From Chitinophagaceae bacterium (GTDB lineage Bacteria > Bacteroidota > Bacteroidia > Chitinophagales > Chitinophagaceae): a stretch of 64,000 nt of DNA. Position numbers and translations under genes: made by a program. The stretch lies in assembly GCA_019638595.1 (NCBI GenBank), contig JAHBTJ010000001.1, positions 248,001 through 312,000 of the forward strand, read 5' to 3'. The first letter of the stretch is position 1, and the number at the start of each line of letters is the position of its first letter. The notes beneath the pieces were generated by a model that was given only the letters and a program-made list of their open reading frames with translations, was not told the origin of the DNA and ran no database searches. Shown one piece after another: positions 26,790 to 35,160 of this stretch.

Positions 26790-29024
26790 ATGAGAAAAAG
26801 ACGTTGGATATTGCTGCTGCTGGCAGGTTGCGGAATTGGCCATGTTTATGCCCAGCAGGTTTCAGACTTCGATCTTACATTTACCGGTAGGGGCACAGAC
26901 TCCTGGAGCTCTCTTCCGCTTGGGAACGGGGAGCTTTCTGCGCAGGCCTGGACAAATAATAAAGGTGAGATACAATTTTACCTTGCTACCACCGATAGCC
27001 GGGATGGAATGGATAATCCTATCAAAATAGGAAAAATTACCATAAGCTTTGAGCCTGGTATCCTGGTAAACGGTACAGGTTACAGTGAGCGGCTCTTGCT
27101 TGACCAGGGCATCCTGAAAATAAAAAACAACCTGGCTGATATTGAGCTGAGAGTGGATGCCAGCCACCCGGAGATCATTGTATCAGGCTCATCAAAAGTA
27201 CCGGTAAAAATATCTGTTACCAATAATATATGGCGCAACGAAACCAGGCCCTGGAATAAGAAAGAATACGTGGAAGAATATGGTGATAACCAGATACCGT
27301 TTGCTCCTTTTATGGAAGCCGACAAAACGATGATTGCGGGAGAGGGCATCCTGTGGTTTCACCGGAATGAAAATGGGGTATTCTGGAATGAATTGATGAA
27401 AGTGAATGACATGCTGGATGAAGGAATGATCAACCCGCTCAAAAACCGCACATCAGGCGCCCTGGTGCAGGGAGCCGGTTTAAAACCGTTGAATGATTCC
27501 ATGCTTGTATCACGTTCTCCGCAACAAAACATTTTTATCAAAACAACTGTATTGGTAAAGCAAACAGATGCTGCAAATGACTATATAAATGAGCTGGAAA
27601 AACTAACAACGGGTTTGGACAAAAAAAAGGAGCGTGCTGCCCTGGCGGCGCACAAGCGATGGTGGAATGATTACTGGAGCCGGAGCTATGTATATTTCAA
27701 TGCTGATGATAAGGCGGTAAACGATACGCTGCAACTGTTAAACAGGGGATATATATTACAACGCTATGTAAATGCTATCGGCGCCAGGGGTAAGCTTCCT
27801 GTAAAGTTTAATGGGTCTACGTTGGTATTGGATACGTACAGGCAGGCGATCGGGCGGGTATCCGGAAAGTCGGCGGATGTTCGCTTATGGGGAGGCGCGT
27901 ACTGGTGGCAAAATACCCGGTTGATTTATTATCCTATGCTGGCATCGGGCGACTTTGACCAGTTGCAGACATTTATCCGTTTTTATGCAGACGAACTCCT
28001 GCCTGTTATGAAAAAAATGACCAAAAAATTCTACGGGATCAATGGTGCACGCTTTATGGAAACAACTCATTTCTGGGGCGCCTGGCGGGGGGGAGATATT
28101 AGCTGGAACAGGACCAACCTGCAGCCGGGTATGTCTAATAATCCTTACATAAAGGACCTGATCATAACGGGGCTGGAAATGGGATATTTCCTGCTTGATT
28201 ACTACAGCTACACAGGCGATGAAAAAATGCTGCATGAAAAAGCATTGCCATTTATAAAAGAAATACTACTGTTTTATGACCAGTTTTATCCCCGGGATGC
28301 CTACGGTAAATTACTGATTGCCCCGGCACAGTCGCTGGAAACCTATATTGAGGGCGTTAATCCCACTCCGGATATAGCCGGGTTAAAGGTTGTTATACCT
28401 CGTGTAATGCAATTGGCACAAGATACAGCCTTGCTGAGCCTGTGCAGGAAAATGGAAGCGGAGATACCGGATATACCAACCAAAGAAAAAAATGGTAAAA
28501 AACTGATATCGCCGGTACTTGCCTATAAAAAAATCATCAATGTAGAGTATCCTGAATTGTATCCTGTATTTCCTTTCCGGATATTTGGTGTAAACAAAGC
28601 AGACCTGGAAGTTGCTGTTAATACTTTTAAAGAAAAATCAAGAACCTACTTTGGTTGGCAACAAACCGGTATACAGGCGGCATTGCTTGGATTAACGGAC
28701 AGTGCGGCGAAAGTGATGAAAATAAATGGTCTGGCATTTGACAAACGTTTCCGTTTTCCGGGCTTTTGGGGGCCTAACTATGATTATACTCCCGATCAGT
28801 GCCATGCAGGCAACTATATAAATACCATTCAAACCATGCTGCTGCAGGCGGAAGGTAATAAGGTCTTCCTTCTGCCGGCATGGCCTAAAGAATGGAATGT
28901 AAAATTTAAGCTGCATGCACCGGGAAACAGCCAGGTAGAAGCGGAATGGAAAAACGGGAAAATGATCTCCGTAAAAAAGCATCCGGCCGGGAACGATGCT
29001 GAGGTTATCATTGGATTCAGGTAG
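26790..29024 (+). CDS. DUF5703 / GH95-like (alpha/alpha)6-barrel exported protein
   Basis: A 744-aa protein with signal peptide (MRKRRWILLLLAGCGIGHVYAQ). It has an N-terminal beta domain with SWSSLPLGNGELSAQAW (the LPxGNG motif shared with GH95) and a (alpha/alpha)6 domain with RLWGGAYWWQNTRLIYYPML and LLIAPAQSLETYIEG carrying a candidate Glu. A C-terminal beta region has VFLLPAWPKEWNVKFKL. The GH95 Asn-x-Asn pair and QIDGNFG motif are not conserved (here WWQNTR and QCHAGNYI). It is probably a divergent glycoside hydrolase of the DUF5703 group, in the periplasm. It follows the CoA-transferases by 26 bases; its insertion between cytoplasmic enzymes suggests a shared substrate. Confidence 0.75.
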   Translation: MRKRRWILLLLAGCGIGHVYAQQVSDFDLTFTGRGTDSWSSLPLGNGELSAQAWTNNKGEIQFYLATTDSRDGMDNPIKIGKITISFEPGILVNGTGYSERLLLDQGILKIKNNLADIELRVDASHPEIIVSGSSKVPVKISVTNNIWRNETRPWNKKEYVEEYGDNQIPFAPFMEADKTMIAGEGILWFHRNENGVFWNELMKVNDMLDEGMINPLKNRTSGALVQGAGLKPLNDSMLVSRSPQQNIFIKTTVLVKQTDAANDYINELEKLTTGLDKKKERAALAAHKRWWNDYWSRSYVYFNADDKAVNDTLQLLNRGYILQRYVNAIGARGKLPVKFNGSTLVLDTYRQAIGRVSGKSADVRLWGGAYWWQNTRLIYYPMLASGDFDQLQTFIRFYADELLPVMKKMTKKFYGINGARFMETTHFWGAWRGGDISWNRTNLQPGMSNNPYIKDLIITGLEMGYFLLDYYSYTGDEKMLHEKALPFIKEILLFYDQFYPRDAYGKLLIAPAQSLETYIEGVNPTPDIAGLKVVIPRVMQLAQDTALLSLCRKMEAEIPDIPTKEKNGKKLISPVLAYKKIINVEYPELYPVFPFRIFGVNKADLEVAVNTFKEKSRTYFGWQQTGIQAALLGLTDSAAKVMKINGLAFDKRFRFPGFWGPNYDYTPDQCHAGNYINTIQTMLLQAEGNKVFLLPAWPKEWNVKFKLHAPGNSQVEAEWKNGKMISVKKHPAGNDAEVIIGFR

Positions 29025-29140
29025 AATAATTTGAAAATGAGGAAATTTGAAAATTTGAAAATGAGATTACTGGGGAAAGGCTGCTTCTTGTCCTTATCTC
29101 CCGTTAGTCCCCGGAAATAATACACAACAGATAATAATAT

Positions 29141-29665
29141 ATGAACCCCAATAACGATGCCTCAAAACACAAAGACATACCCATCTGGAATGCTGAAGAC
29201 TGGTATTATGAAGATATTGAAATAGGTAAACGGATCCGGTCTATACGCAGAACGATCAGCGAAGGAGAAAGCATGCAGTTCAATAACCTGGTGCTGGATA
29301 TGCATCCTTACGTGGCAGACGAGATATTCGCCAGGGAAAAGGGAATTTTCGGAAAGAGGCTGGTGGCTGGCGCTTTTGTGTTCAGCGCAGGATTGGGACT
29401 GGTGGCTACCAACTGTGTTAACGCATTTAGCTATGGCTACGATAAGCTGAGATTCATAAAGCCGGTATTTATTAACGACACTATCTATACCATAAAGACA
29501 GATCTGGATAAACAACCTAAATATAAAGATATGGGGCTGTACAGGGCCAGCTATGAAATTTTTAAGAACGAGGGGGAACTGGTACTATATTGCGAACATT
29601 TGCAAACAGTGAAATACCGTGATCCTGCACAATTTCAAACCCGCCTGCCGGACGGGCAGGCGTGA
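29141..29665 (+). CDS. MaoC-like hot-dog-fold protein lacking the catalytic His
   Basis: A 174-aa MaoC/(R)-hydratase-type hot-dog protein ([59 protein letters not shown]). In the family the catalytic block is GD-x-N-P-x-H-x-D. Here it reads [12 protein letters not shown], so the Asp is present but the His position is occupied by Val. It is therefore likely a structural or inactive subunit. The neighbour downstream is an intact MaoC, which makes an active/inactive pair. The N-terminal extension of ~20 residues is polar. Upstream is a 116-base gap with AAATTTGAAAATT repeats. Confidence 0.85.
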   Translation: MNPNNDASKHKDIPIWNAEDWYYEDIEIGKRIRSIRRTISEGESMQFNNLVLDMHPYVADEIFAREKGIFGKRLVAGAFVFSAGLGLVATNCVNAFSYGYDKLRFIKPVFINDTIYTIKTDLDKQPKYKDMGLYRASYEIFKNEGELVLYCEHLQTVKYRDPAQFQTRLPDGQA

Positions 29666-29687
29666 AATCTCAAATCTCAAATTTTCC

Positions 29688-30131
29688 ATGTTTACCAAAA
29701 TATATTTTGAAGATTATGCCGAAGGCGATACTCGTGAAACGATCGGGCGCACCATAACCGAAACCGATATTGTAATGCACGCCGGGCAAACCGGCGACTT
29801 TTTTCCGCATCATATGGATGCGGAATGGTGCAAAACGCAGCCCTTTAAAGAACGTATTGCCCATGGTACGCTCATCTTCAGCGTGGCGGTTGGTATGACG
29901 GCCTCCCTGATCAACGAGGTGGCTTTCAGTTACGGGTACGACCGCCTGCGATTTATAAAACCTGTTTTTATAGGAGATACCATCAAAGTAAAAATTACCA
30001 TCAAAGAAAAAAAGCCGTATAAAAAACCGGGTATGGGCCTGGTTACCGAGCTGGTGGAAGTATTCAATCAAAAGCAGGAATGTGTAATGGTTTGTGAACA
30101 TATTTTGCTGGCACAACTAAAGATCACGTAA
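29688..30131 (+). CDS. MaoC-like (R)-specific enoyl-CoA hydratase
   Basis: I chose ATG 29688 ([20 protein letters not shown]), which aligns with the family start; upstream codons contain repeat sequence. The protein is 147 aa with the hot-dog fold and the full catalytic block [12 protein letters not shown] (Asp and His both present), [16 protein letters not shown] and [21 protein letters not shown]. It hydrates or dehydrates acyl-CoA thioesters. The [11 protein letters not shown] region is nearly the same as in the upstream MaoC, so the two are paralogues. It is followed after one base by the binding-protein homologue. Confidence 0.93.
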   Translation: MFTKIYFEDYAEGDTRETIGRTITETDIVMHAGQTGDFFPHHMDAEWCKTQPFKERIAHGTLIFSVAVGMTASLINEVAFSYGYDRLRFIKPVFIGDTIKVKITIKEKKPYKKPGMGLVTELVEVFNQKQECVMVCEHILLAQLKIT

Positions 30132-30132
30132 A

Positions 30133-31290
30133 ATGTTGGAGAAGATTGAGCTGAAAGGTATTACCTGGGGGCACAGCCGCGGCTACACGCCATTGGTTGC
30201 CTGCGCCCAGCGTTATTCTGAGCTGCACCCGCAGATCAATATTACCTGGAAAAAAAGAACCCTCCAGGAGTTTGCTGATTTTCCTATAGAGCAACTGGTG
30301 CATGACTATGACCTGCTGATCATTGATCATCCCTGGGTGGGTTGTGCCGCAGCTACAAAATGTGTGCTGCCGCTGGATCAGTATGTTTCTGCAGCATTCC
30401 TGGAAGATCAATTGAAGCATACAGTCGGTTTTTCACACCAGAGCTACCAGTACGGCGGGCATCAGTGGGCTTTAGCTATTGATGCTGCCACCCCCGTTGC
30501 CAGCTATAGAAAAGACCTGCTGGAAAAAAATAATACAAGACTGCCGGCACGCTGGGACGAAGTGATCGCACTGGCGGAAAAAGGAAAAATAGCCGTACCG
30601 GGTATTCCTATAGACCTGCTGATGAATTTTTATATGTTTTGTGTGGCATTGGGAATAGAACCTTTTAGCAGCAGGGAAGAAGTCGTTGACAATGCCACCG
30701 GAAAGGAAGTGTTGCAAATGATGAAAGCGCTCTGGGGCAGGGTGGACGGCAGGATGTTTTCCAGCAACCCCATTGCAGTGGCGGAAATAATGAGCAGTAC
30801 AGATGATTACTGGTATTGCCCCTTCGCATACGGATACTCCAACTATTCCCGGAAAGGATATGCATCGCACCTGCTGCATTATGCAGACCTGGTAAGTATG
30901 GAAGAACACAAACTCTGCAGCACGCTGGGCGGAACAGGTATCGCTGTATCTGCCACTTCTTCTCACCCCGCAGAAGCAGTGCAATTTGCGGCCTGGATAG
31001 CATCTCCCGGGATACAGGCAACATTGTATGCAGAAACCGGGGGGCAACCGGGGCACAGGCTTGCCTGGGAAGATGAGCAGGTGAACCATTATACCAATGG
31101 GTACTTTATAAATACATTGCCTGCCTTGGACAGGGCGTATGTCCGCCCCCGTTATAACGGGTACCTGCATTTCCAGGATCGGGCCGGGGCGCCGATTCAA
31201 CAATACCTGCAATATGGCGGCGATGCTCAATCCGTACTTAACGATATGAACCTGCTGTACAGAAGTTCACTGAAGCAGGCGCTTGTATAA
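30133..31290 (+). CDS. Cytoplasmic homologue of ABC sugar-binding proteins (family 1 solute-binding fold)
   Basis: A 385-aa protein with the two-lobe solute-binding pattern: ITWGHSRGYTPLVACAQRYSELHPQINITW at the start, HDYDLLIIDHPWVG, QWALAIDAATPVASYRKDLLEKNNTRLPARWDEVIALA and GGTGIAVSATSSHPAEAVQFAAWIAS. Uniquely, it begins directly at lobe 1 with no signal peptide. Its ATG is one base after the MaoC stop, leaving no room for a missed leader. No ABC permease or ATPase is in the cluster. It may sense or hold a small acid or sugar in the cytosol, or work with the CoA enzymes. Function unknown. Confidence 0.8.
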   Translation: MLEKIELKGITWGHSRGYTPLVACAQRYSELHPQINITWKKRTLQEFADFPIEQLVHDYDLLIIDHPWVGCAAATKCVLPLDQYVSAAFLEDQLKHTVGFSHQSYQYGGHQWALAIDAATPVASYRKDLLEKNNTRLPARWDEVIALAEKGKIAVPGIPIDLLMNFYMFCVALGIEPFSSREEVVDNATGKEVLQMMKALWGRVDGRMFSSNPIAVAEIMSSTDDYWYCPFAYGYSNYSRKGYASHLLHYADLVSMEEHKLCSTLGGTGIAVSATSSHPAEAVQFAAWIASPGIQATLYAETGGQPGHRLAWEDEQVNHYTNGYFINTLPALDRAYVRPRYNGYLHFQDRAGAPIQQYLQYGGDAQSVLNDMNLLYRSSLKQALV

Positions 31291-31310
31291 AATATTTTAA
31301 AACAACAGGC

Positions 31311-32165
31311 ATGAAAAAAAGTATCATAGACACGCATATTCATACCTGGAACCTGGAAAAGGCCAGATATGAATGGCTGGATGGAGATACCAGCATTTTA
31401 AACCGTACGTACCTGCTGGATGAATTGCTGCCGGAAATGGCTGCTACTCCTGTTGCTGCCGGAGTATTGGTGCAGGCTGCCAATAACCTGGAAGATACGG
31501 AGCTGATGCTTGAGGCGGCGCATAGCAATCATGAAATTACAGGAGTAGTAGGCTGGCTGCCGTTGACCGATCCCCCAACAGTGCAGCGCCTGCTGGAAGA
31601 AAAATACCTGAAAACGGCTTATTTTAAAGGTGTCAGGCACCTGATACATAACGAACCCGACCCCGGGTGGCTGCTACAGGAGAGTGTGCTTGATAGCCTG
31701 GACATACTGGCATCATATCACATCCCTTACGACATCGTGGGTATTAATAACGATCATCTCAGCACTGCTATCAGGGTTTCGGAAAAAATACCTTCGCTGC
31801 GGATCGTGCTGGATCATTTGAACCAGCCGCCCATAAAAGCGGGTCACCGCTTTGGAAAATGGGGAGAGTTGATAAAAGAGATAGCTGCTAACGGCAATGT
31901 ATATGCTAAAATATCGGGTTTGGGAACAGCCTCCGGAGATCCTGTTGCATGGACGGCCGATGATATCTCGCCTTATATCGGTTATGCATTGGAGACATTT
32001 GGTACAGACCGTTGCTTTTTGGGGGGAGACTGGCCGGTGTCCAGGCTTGCCGGCAGCTATGCTATGCACTGGGAAAGATATACCGGGATCATAGATACCT
32101 TGCTGAATAACGGAGATGCAGAAAAAGTATATCACAAAAATGCTTCCCTTTTTTACAATCTTTAA
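31311..32165 (+). CDS. Amidohydrolase family 2, L-fuconolactonase-like
   Basis: A 284-aa COG3618-type metal-dependent hydrolase. Features: IIDTHIHTWNLEKARYEWLD at the start (metal His-x-His and the W/Y lactonase motif), ITGVVGWLPLTDP, GVRHLIHNEPDPGWLL, RIVLDHLNQPPI and KISGLGT, then FGTDRCFLGGDWPVSRLAG with the catalytic Asp in GGDWPVS. This family opens L-fucono-1,5-lactone or L-rhamnono-1,4-lactone to the acid. The position in an operon with an SDR, a Gfo/Idh and an L-fuconate dehydratase supports the lactonase call. The exact sugar is open. Confidence 0.88.
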   Translation: MKKSIIDTHIHTWNLEKARYEWLDGDTSILNRTYLLDELLPEMAATPVAAGVLVQAANNLEDTELMLEAAHSNHEITGVVGWLPLTDPPTVQRLLEEKYLKTAYFKGVRHLIHNEPDPGWLLQESVLDSLDILASYHIPYDIVGINNDHLSTAIRVSEKIPSLRIVLDHLNQPPIKAGHRFGKWGELIKEIAANGNVYAKISGLGTASGDPVAWTADDISPYIGYALETFGTDRCFLGGDWPVSRLAGSYAMHWERYTGIIDTLLNNGDAEKVYHKNASLFYNL

Positions 32166-32196
32166 TACCGGCCGATAAGCCTTTAGAATCATTATC

Positions 32197-33249
32197 ATGA
32201 ACCTTATAGCAGGAATCGTTCTACATTTTACCGGCGCGTTTGCGGCATCGGTATGCTATACCCCACAGAAAAAAACAAAAGGCTGGTCGTGGCAAACATA
32301 CTGGCTGCTGCAGGCAATGGTTTGCTGGGTAGTGCTGCCGGTAGCAGTAGCTTTTTTAACCATTCCGCACCTGCGGCAGGTGCTGGCAGAAGCGCCCTCA
32401 TCCGCAATGCGAAGCTCCTTTTTCCTGGGAATGTTATATGGCATTGGCGGCACTGCTTTTGGCGTTGCTATACGTTATGTTGGCTTTTCGCTTACCTATG
32501 CCATTTCAGTGGGCATTTCCTGTGTACTTGGTACACTGCTGCCGCCGTTGTACGAAGGAAGGCTTGCATCTGTGCTGAGTGGCAATGGTGGCAATATGAT
32601 CTTAACGGGTATTACCATGGGAGCGGCGGGTATTGCCTTGTGCGGGTTTGCCGGCAGGTTAAAAGAAAAAGATTATGAAAGCCGGCGCATAGAGAAAGAT
32701 AATTATTCGTTTTCCATAGGTATTACACTTTGTATTCTCGCAGGAGTGCTGTCTGCATTGTATGGCTTTTCACTTTTCCGTGGGCAACCCATTGCAGATG
32801 TAGCGGCAAAATATGGTGCCGGGAACTTCCAGGGAAATGTGATCTATATCTTCTCCAATACAGGCGCTTTTGTTACTACTGCTTTGTATTGTATCTACCT
32901 TCATTATAAGCATAAAACATGGTATGAATACAAAGTTTCCATGGTTGAAAATGAAAGTAGCGCCCGGTGGTTACGGCTGAATTATATATTAGCTGCACTG
33001 ACAGGAATACTATGGTACACACAGTTTTTCTTCTACGGGCTGGGACACAACCGCATGGGAGCATATAAATTTACAAGCTGGGCCATCCACATGATCATGC
33101 TGGTGCTGATCAGCGCTCTTATCGGTATTGTGATGAAAGAATGGGCAGGGGTAAAAAAGTATACTACCAGGGTGCTGATGCTGGCATTGATCGTACTGAT
33201 AGTGGCAGTACTGATCATTACTTATGGAAATTACCTGGGAGGAAACTAA
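32197..33249 (+). CDS. rhaT: RhaT family L-rhamnose/L-fucose-type sugar transporter
   Basis: A 350-aa inner-membrane protein with about ten helices. It starts AGIVLHFTGAFAASVCYTPQKKTKGWSWQTYWL, the RhaT (DMT superfamily) signature, and has FFLGMLYGIGGTAFGVAIRYVG and TYAISVGISCVLGTLLPP, then a cytoplasmic charged loop and a C-terminal helix bundle. Length is normal (about 344 in E. coli). The family imports L-rhamnose with H+; a related 6-deoxy sugar such as L-fucose is possible here. The stop overlaps the next start (TAATG), implying coupled translation. Confidence 0.88.
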   Translation: MNLIAGIVLHFTGAFAASVCYTPQKKTKGWSWQTYWLLQAMVCWVVLPVAVAFLTIPHLRQVLAEAPSSAMRSSFFLGMLYGIGGTAFGVAIRYVGFSLTYAISVGISCVLGTLLPPLYEGRLASVLSGNGGNMILTGITMGAAGIALCGFAGRLKEKDYESRRIEKDNYSFSIGITLCILAGVLSALYGFSLFRGQPIADVAAKYGAGNFQGNVIYIFSNTGAFVTTALYCIYLHYKHKTWYEYKVSMVENESSARWLRLNYILAALTGILWYTQFFFYGLGHNRMGAYKFTSWAIHMIMLVLISALIGIVMKEWAGVKKYTTRVLMLALIVLIVAVLIITYGNYLGGN

Positions 33250-34325
33250 TGCATATGGGCAGCCTGGAACATATTCGTTTTGATATACCGGTGATCGGAC
33301 AAATATGCCCGGTGCTGATCATTGGTGCAGGCGGCATTGTGGAAGGAGCGCATTTGCCTGCTTACAGGCTGGCAGGCATACCCGTTGCGGGGATATTTGA
33401 TATAGATATATCCAAAGCCCGGAGATTGTCCACCGTATTTGCTATTCCCTGTGTGTATGATAGTATTCAGCAAATGGTTGCGGAAAATGGTTGTAACTGT
33501 ATTTACGACATAGCGGTACCAGGCAGCAGGATCGCGGAGGTGATCAGGCAGCTTCCCGGTAACAGCTATGCATTGATACAGAAGCCGATGGGCGAAAATG
33601 AGGAGCAAGCTGCTCAGATATTGCAGTTGTGCAGGCAAAAAAACATTGCGGCAGGAGTGAATTTCCAGTTGAGGTATGCACCGTACATACTGATGGCAAA
33701 GCAGATGCTGTCGGAAGGGCTGCTGGGTGATATCTGTGATCTTGAAGTATATGTGAACGTTTATACACCATGGCACCTTTGGCGTTTTTTGTATGGAGCT
33801 CCGAGAGTGGAAATCCTGTATCATAGCATTCACTATATTGACCTGGTGAGGAATATATTGGGTGAGCCTGCCGGCATTTTTGCCCAAACAACCCGGCATC
33901 CATTAATGATGCAGCTTGCAGCGGTAAGGTCGAATATTATTATGGATTATGGCGATTTTGTGAGGGTGAATATTTCTACTAACCACACGCACGATTTTGG
34001 TATGCACAACCAGGATGCTTATATAAAGATTGAAGGAACAAAAGGGGCTGTTAAAATAAAGCTGGGGTTGCTAATGAACTATCCTGACGGAGTTGAAGAC
34101 AGCTTTGAATATATTGTATCCGGTGGACATCCGTATGAATGGAAAAAGCTACCCATAAATGGTTCCTGGTTCCCACACGCTTTTATCGGTTCCATGTACG
34201 AAATCATAAAAGCCCGCCAGGGCATTATTGCACGTCCGGATAATTCCGTGGAGGATTGTATGAATACCATGCGGCTGGTGGAGCTGGCGTATAATGCTTC
34301 TTTTAATTTTAGCAAGCCGCTCTGA
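33249..34325 (+). CDS. Gfo/Idh/MocA-family NAD(P)-dependent oxidoreductase
   Basis: A 358-aa enzyme. I placed the start at the ATG overlapping the RhaT stop (33249); another ATG two codons later is also possible. It has a Rossmann domain (CPVLIIGAGGIVEGAHLPAY, IFDIDISKA), the EKP-like YALIQKPMGENEEQA motif, and a C-terminal domain with VNFQLRYAPYILMAKQML, WRFLYGAPRVEILYHSIHYIDLVRN and IKIEGTKGAVKIKLGLLM. It is predicted to oxidise or reduce a sugar or sugar acid at a hydroxyl. It is placed between RhaT and an SDR, so a sugar-dehydrogenase step such as fucose-to-lactone is plausible but not shown. Confidence 0.9.
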   Translation: MHMGSLEHIRFDIPVIGQICPVLIIGAGGIVEGAHLPAYRLAGIPVAGIFDIDISKARRLSTVFAIPCVYDSIQQMVAENGCNCIYDIAVPGSRIAEVIRQLPGNSYALIQKPMGENEEQAAQILQLCRQKNIAAGVNFQLRYAPYILMAKQMLSEGLLGDICDLEVYVNVYTPWHLWRFLYGAPRVEILYHSIHYIDLVRNILGEPAGIFAQTTRHPLMMQLAAVRSNIIMDYGDFVRVNISTNHTHDFGMHNQDAYIKIEGTKGAVKIKLGLLMNYPDGVEDSFEYIVSGGHPYEWKKLPINGSWFPHAFIGSMYEIIKARQGIIARPDNSVEDCMNTMRLVELAYNASFNFSKPL

Positions 34326-34377
34326 TCAAAATACTGATGATTCGGTATACATTCGTAAACGATTAAGTACATTTTAC

Positions 34378-35139
34378 ATGCTGAAAGCTAAAATAGTTTT
34401 TTTAACAGGCGGCGCTGATGGTATAGGATGGGAATGTGCAAAAGCATATAATAAAAGCGGCGCTGTGGTTTGTATAGCGGACAAAAATCCTGTTACAGCT
34501 CAAAAGCAATCCGAATTAAAGGGGGAGCATGTATGTATGCTTTGTGATGTTACCAATGAGCAAAAAATAAAAGAAGCCATCGAAACAGTCATATATACAT
34601 TCGGTCGCCTGGACGCCATTCATAACAATGCGGGTATCGCACATCCTTCAAAGCCTTTGCACGATACCCGCGATGATGAGTGGAACCTGTTGCTGAACAT
34701 AAATTTAAAAAGCATATTGTACACTACCCGGCATGGAATTGAACATTTAAAAAAGTCGAAGGGTACCATACTAAATACCAGTTCAATGGTGGGGAGCATT
34801 GGCCAGGAGAACCATGCCGCTTATGTTGCCACCAAAGGAGCCGTGAATGCGCTTACCAAAGCAATGGCGCTCGACTATGCACCGGATGGTATCCGGGTGA
34901 ATGCGATCAGTCCCGCTGCTATAAAAACCGGCACATTAAAAGCATGGAGCGATGAGCAACCGGGTAAAGAGTTGATTGAAAAATACCTGGACAACCTGCA
35001 GCCGCTGGGCAAATTACCGGAAGGAGATGTAATAGCGGATGCGGCAGTATTCTTACTGAGTGATGCGGCCCGTTTTATTACAGGCTGCATTTTACCGGTA
35101 AGCGGCGGCGCTGAACTGGGATACAGGACTATACTATAA
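34378..35139 (+). CDS. Short-chain dehydrogenase/reductase (2-keto-3-deoxy-fuconate-type)
   Basis: A 253-aa SDR starting at ATG 34378 (MLKAKIVFLTGGADGIG). It has the Rossmann TGGADGIG, the NNAGIAHPS motif, a catalytic Ser in NTSSMVGSIG, the Tyr-x-x-x-Lys YVATKGAVNALT, and RVNAISPAAIKTGTLKAW. It also has FLLSDAARFITGCILPVSGGAELG. Length is typical. In the oxidative L-fucose or L-rhamnose pathways an SDR oxidises 2-keto-3-deoxy-L-fuconate at C4 or the free sugar. Here it lies 21 bases before the dehydratase gene, so one of those two steps fits by context. Confidence 0.88.
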   Translation: MLKAKIVFLTGGADGIGWECAKAYNKSGAVVCIADKNPVTAQKQSELKGEHVCMLCDVTNEQKIKEAIETVIYTFGRLDAIHNNAGIAHPSKPLHDTRDDEWNLLLNINLKSILYTTRHGIEHLKKSKGTILNTSSMVGSIGQENHAAYVATKGAVNALTKAMALDYAPDGIRVNAISPAAIKTGTLKAWSDEQPGKELIEKYLDNLQPLGKLPEGDVIADAAVFLLSDAARFITGCILPVSGGAELGYRTIL

Positions 35140-35160
35140 TTAAAGTCAAACGCTACATAA

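Noticed and set aside
34294-34377. N-terminal extension of the SDR
   Set aside because: It overlaps the preceding Gfo/Idh gene and lacks family similarity; the ATG at 34378 begins the Rossmann fold.
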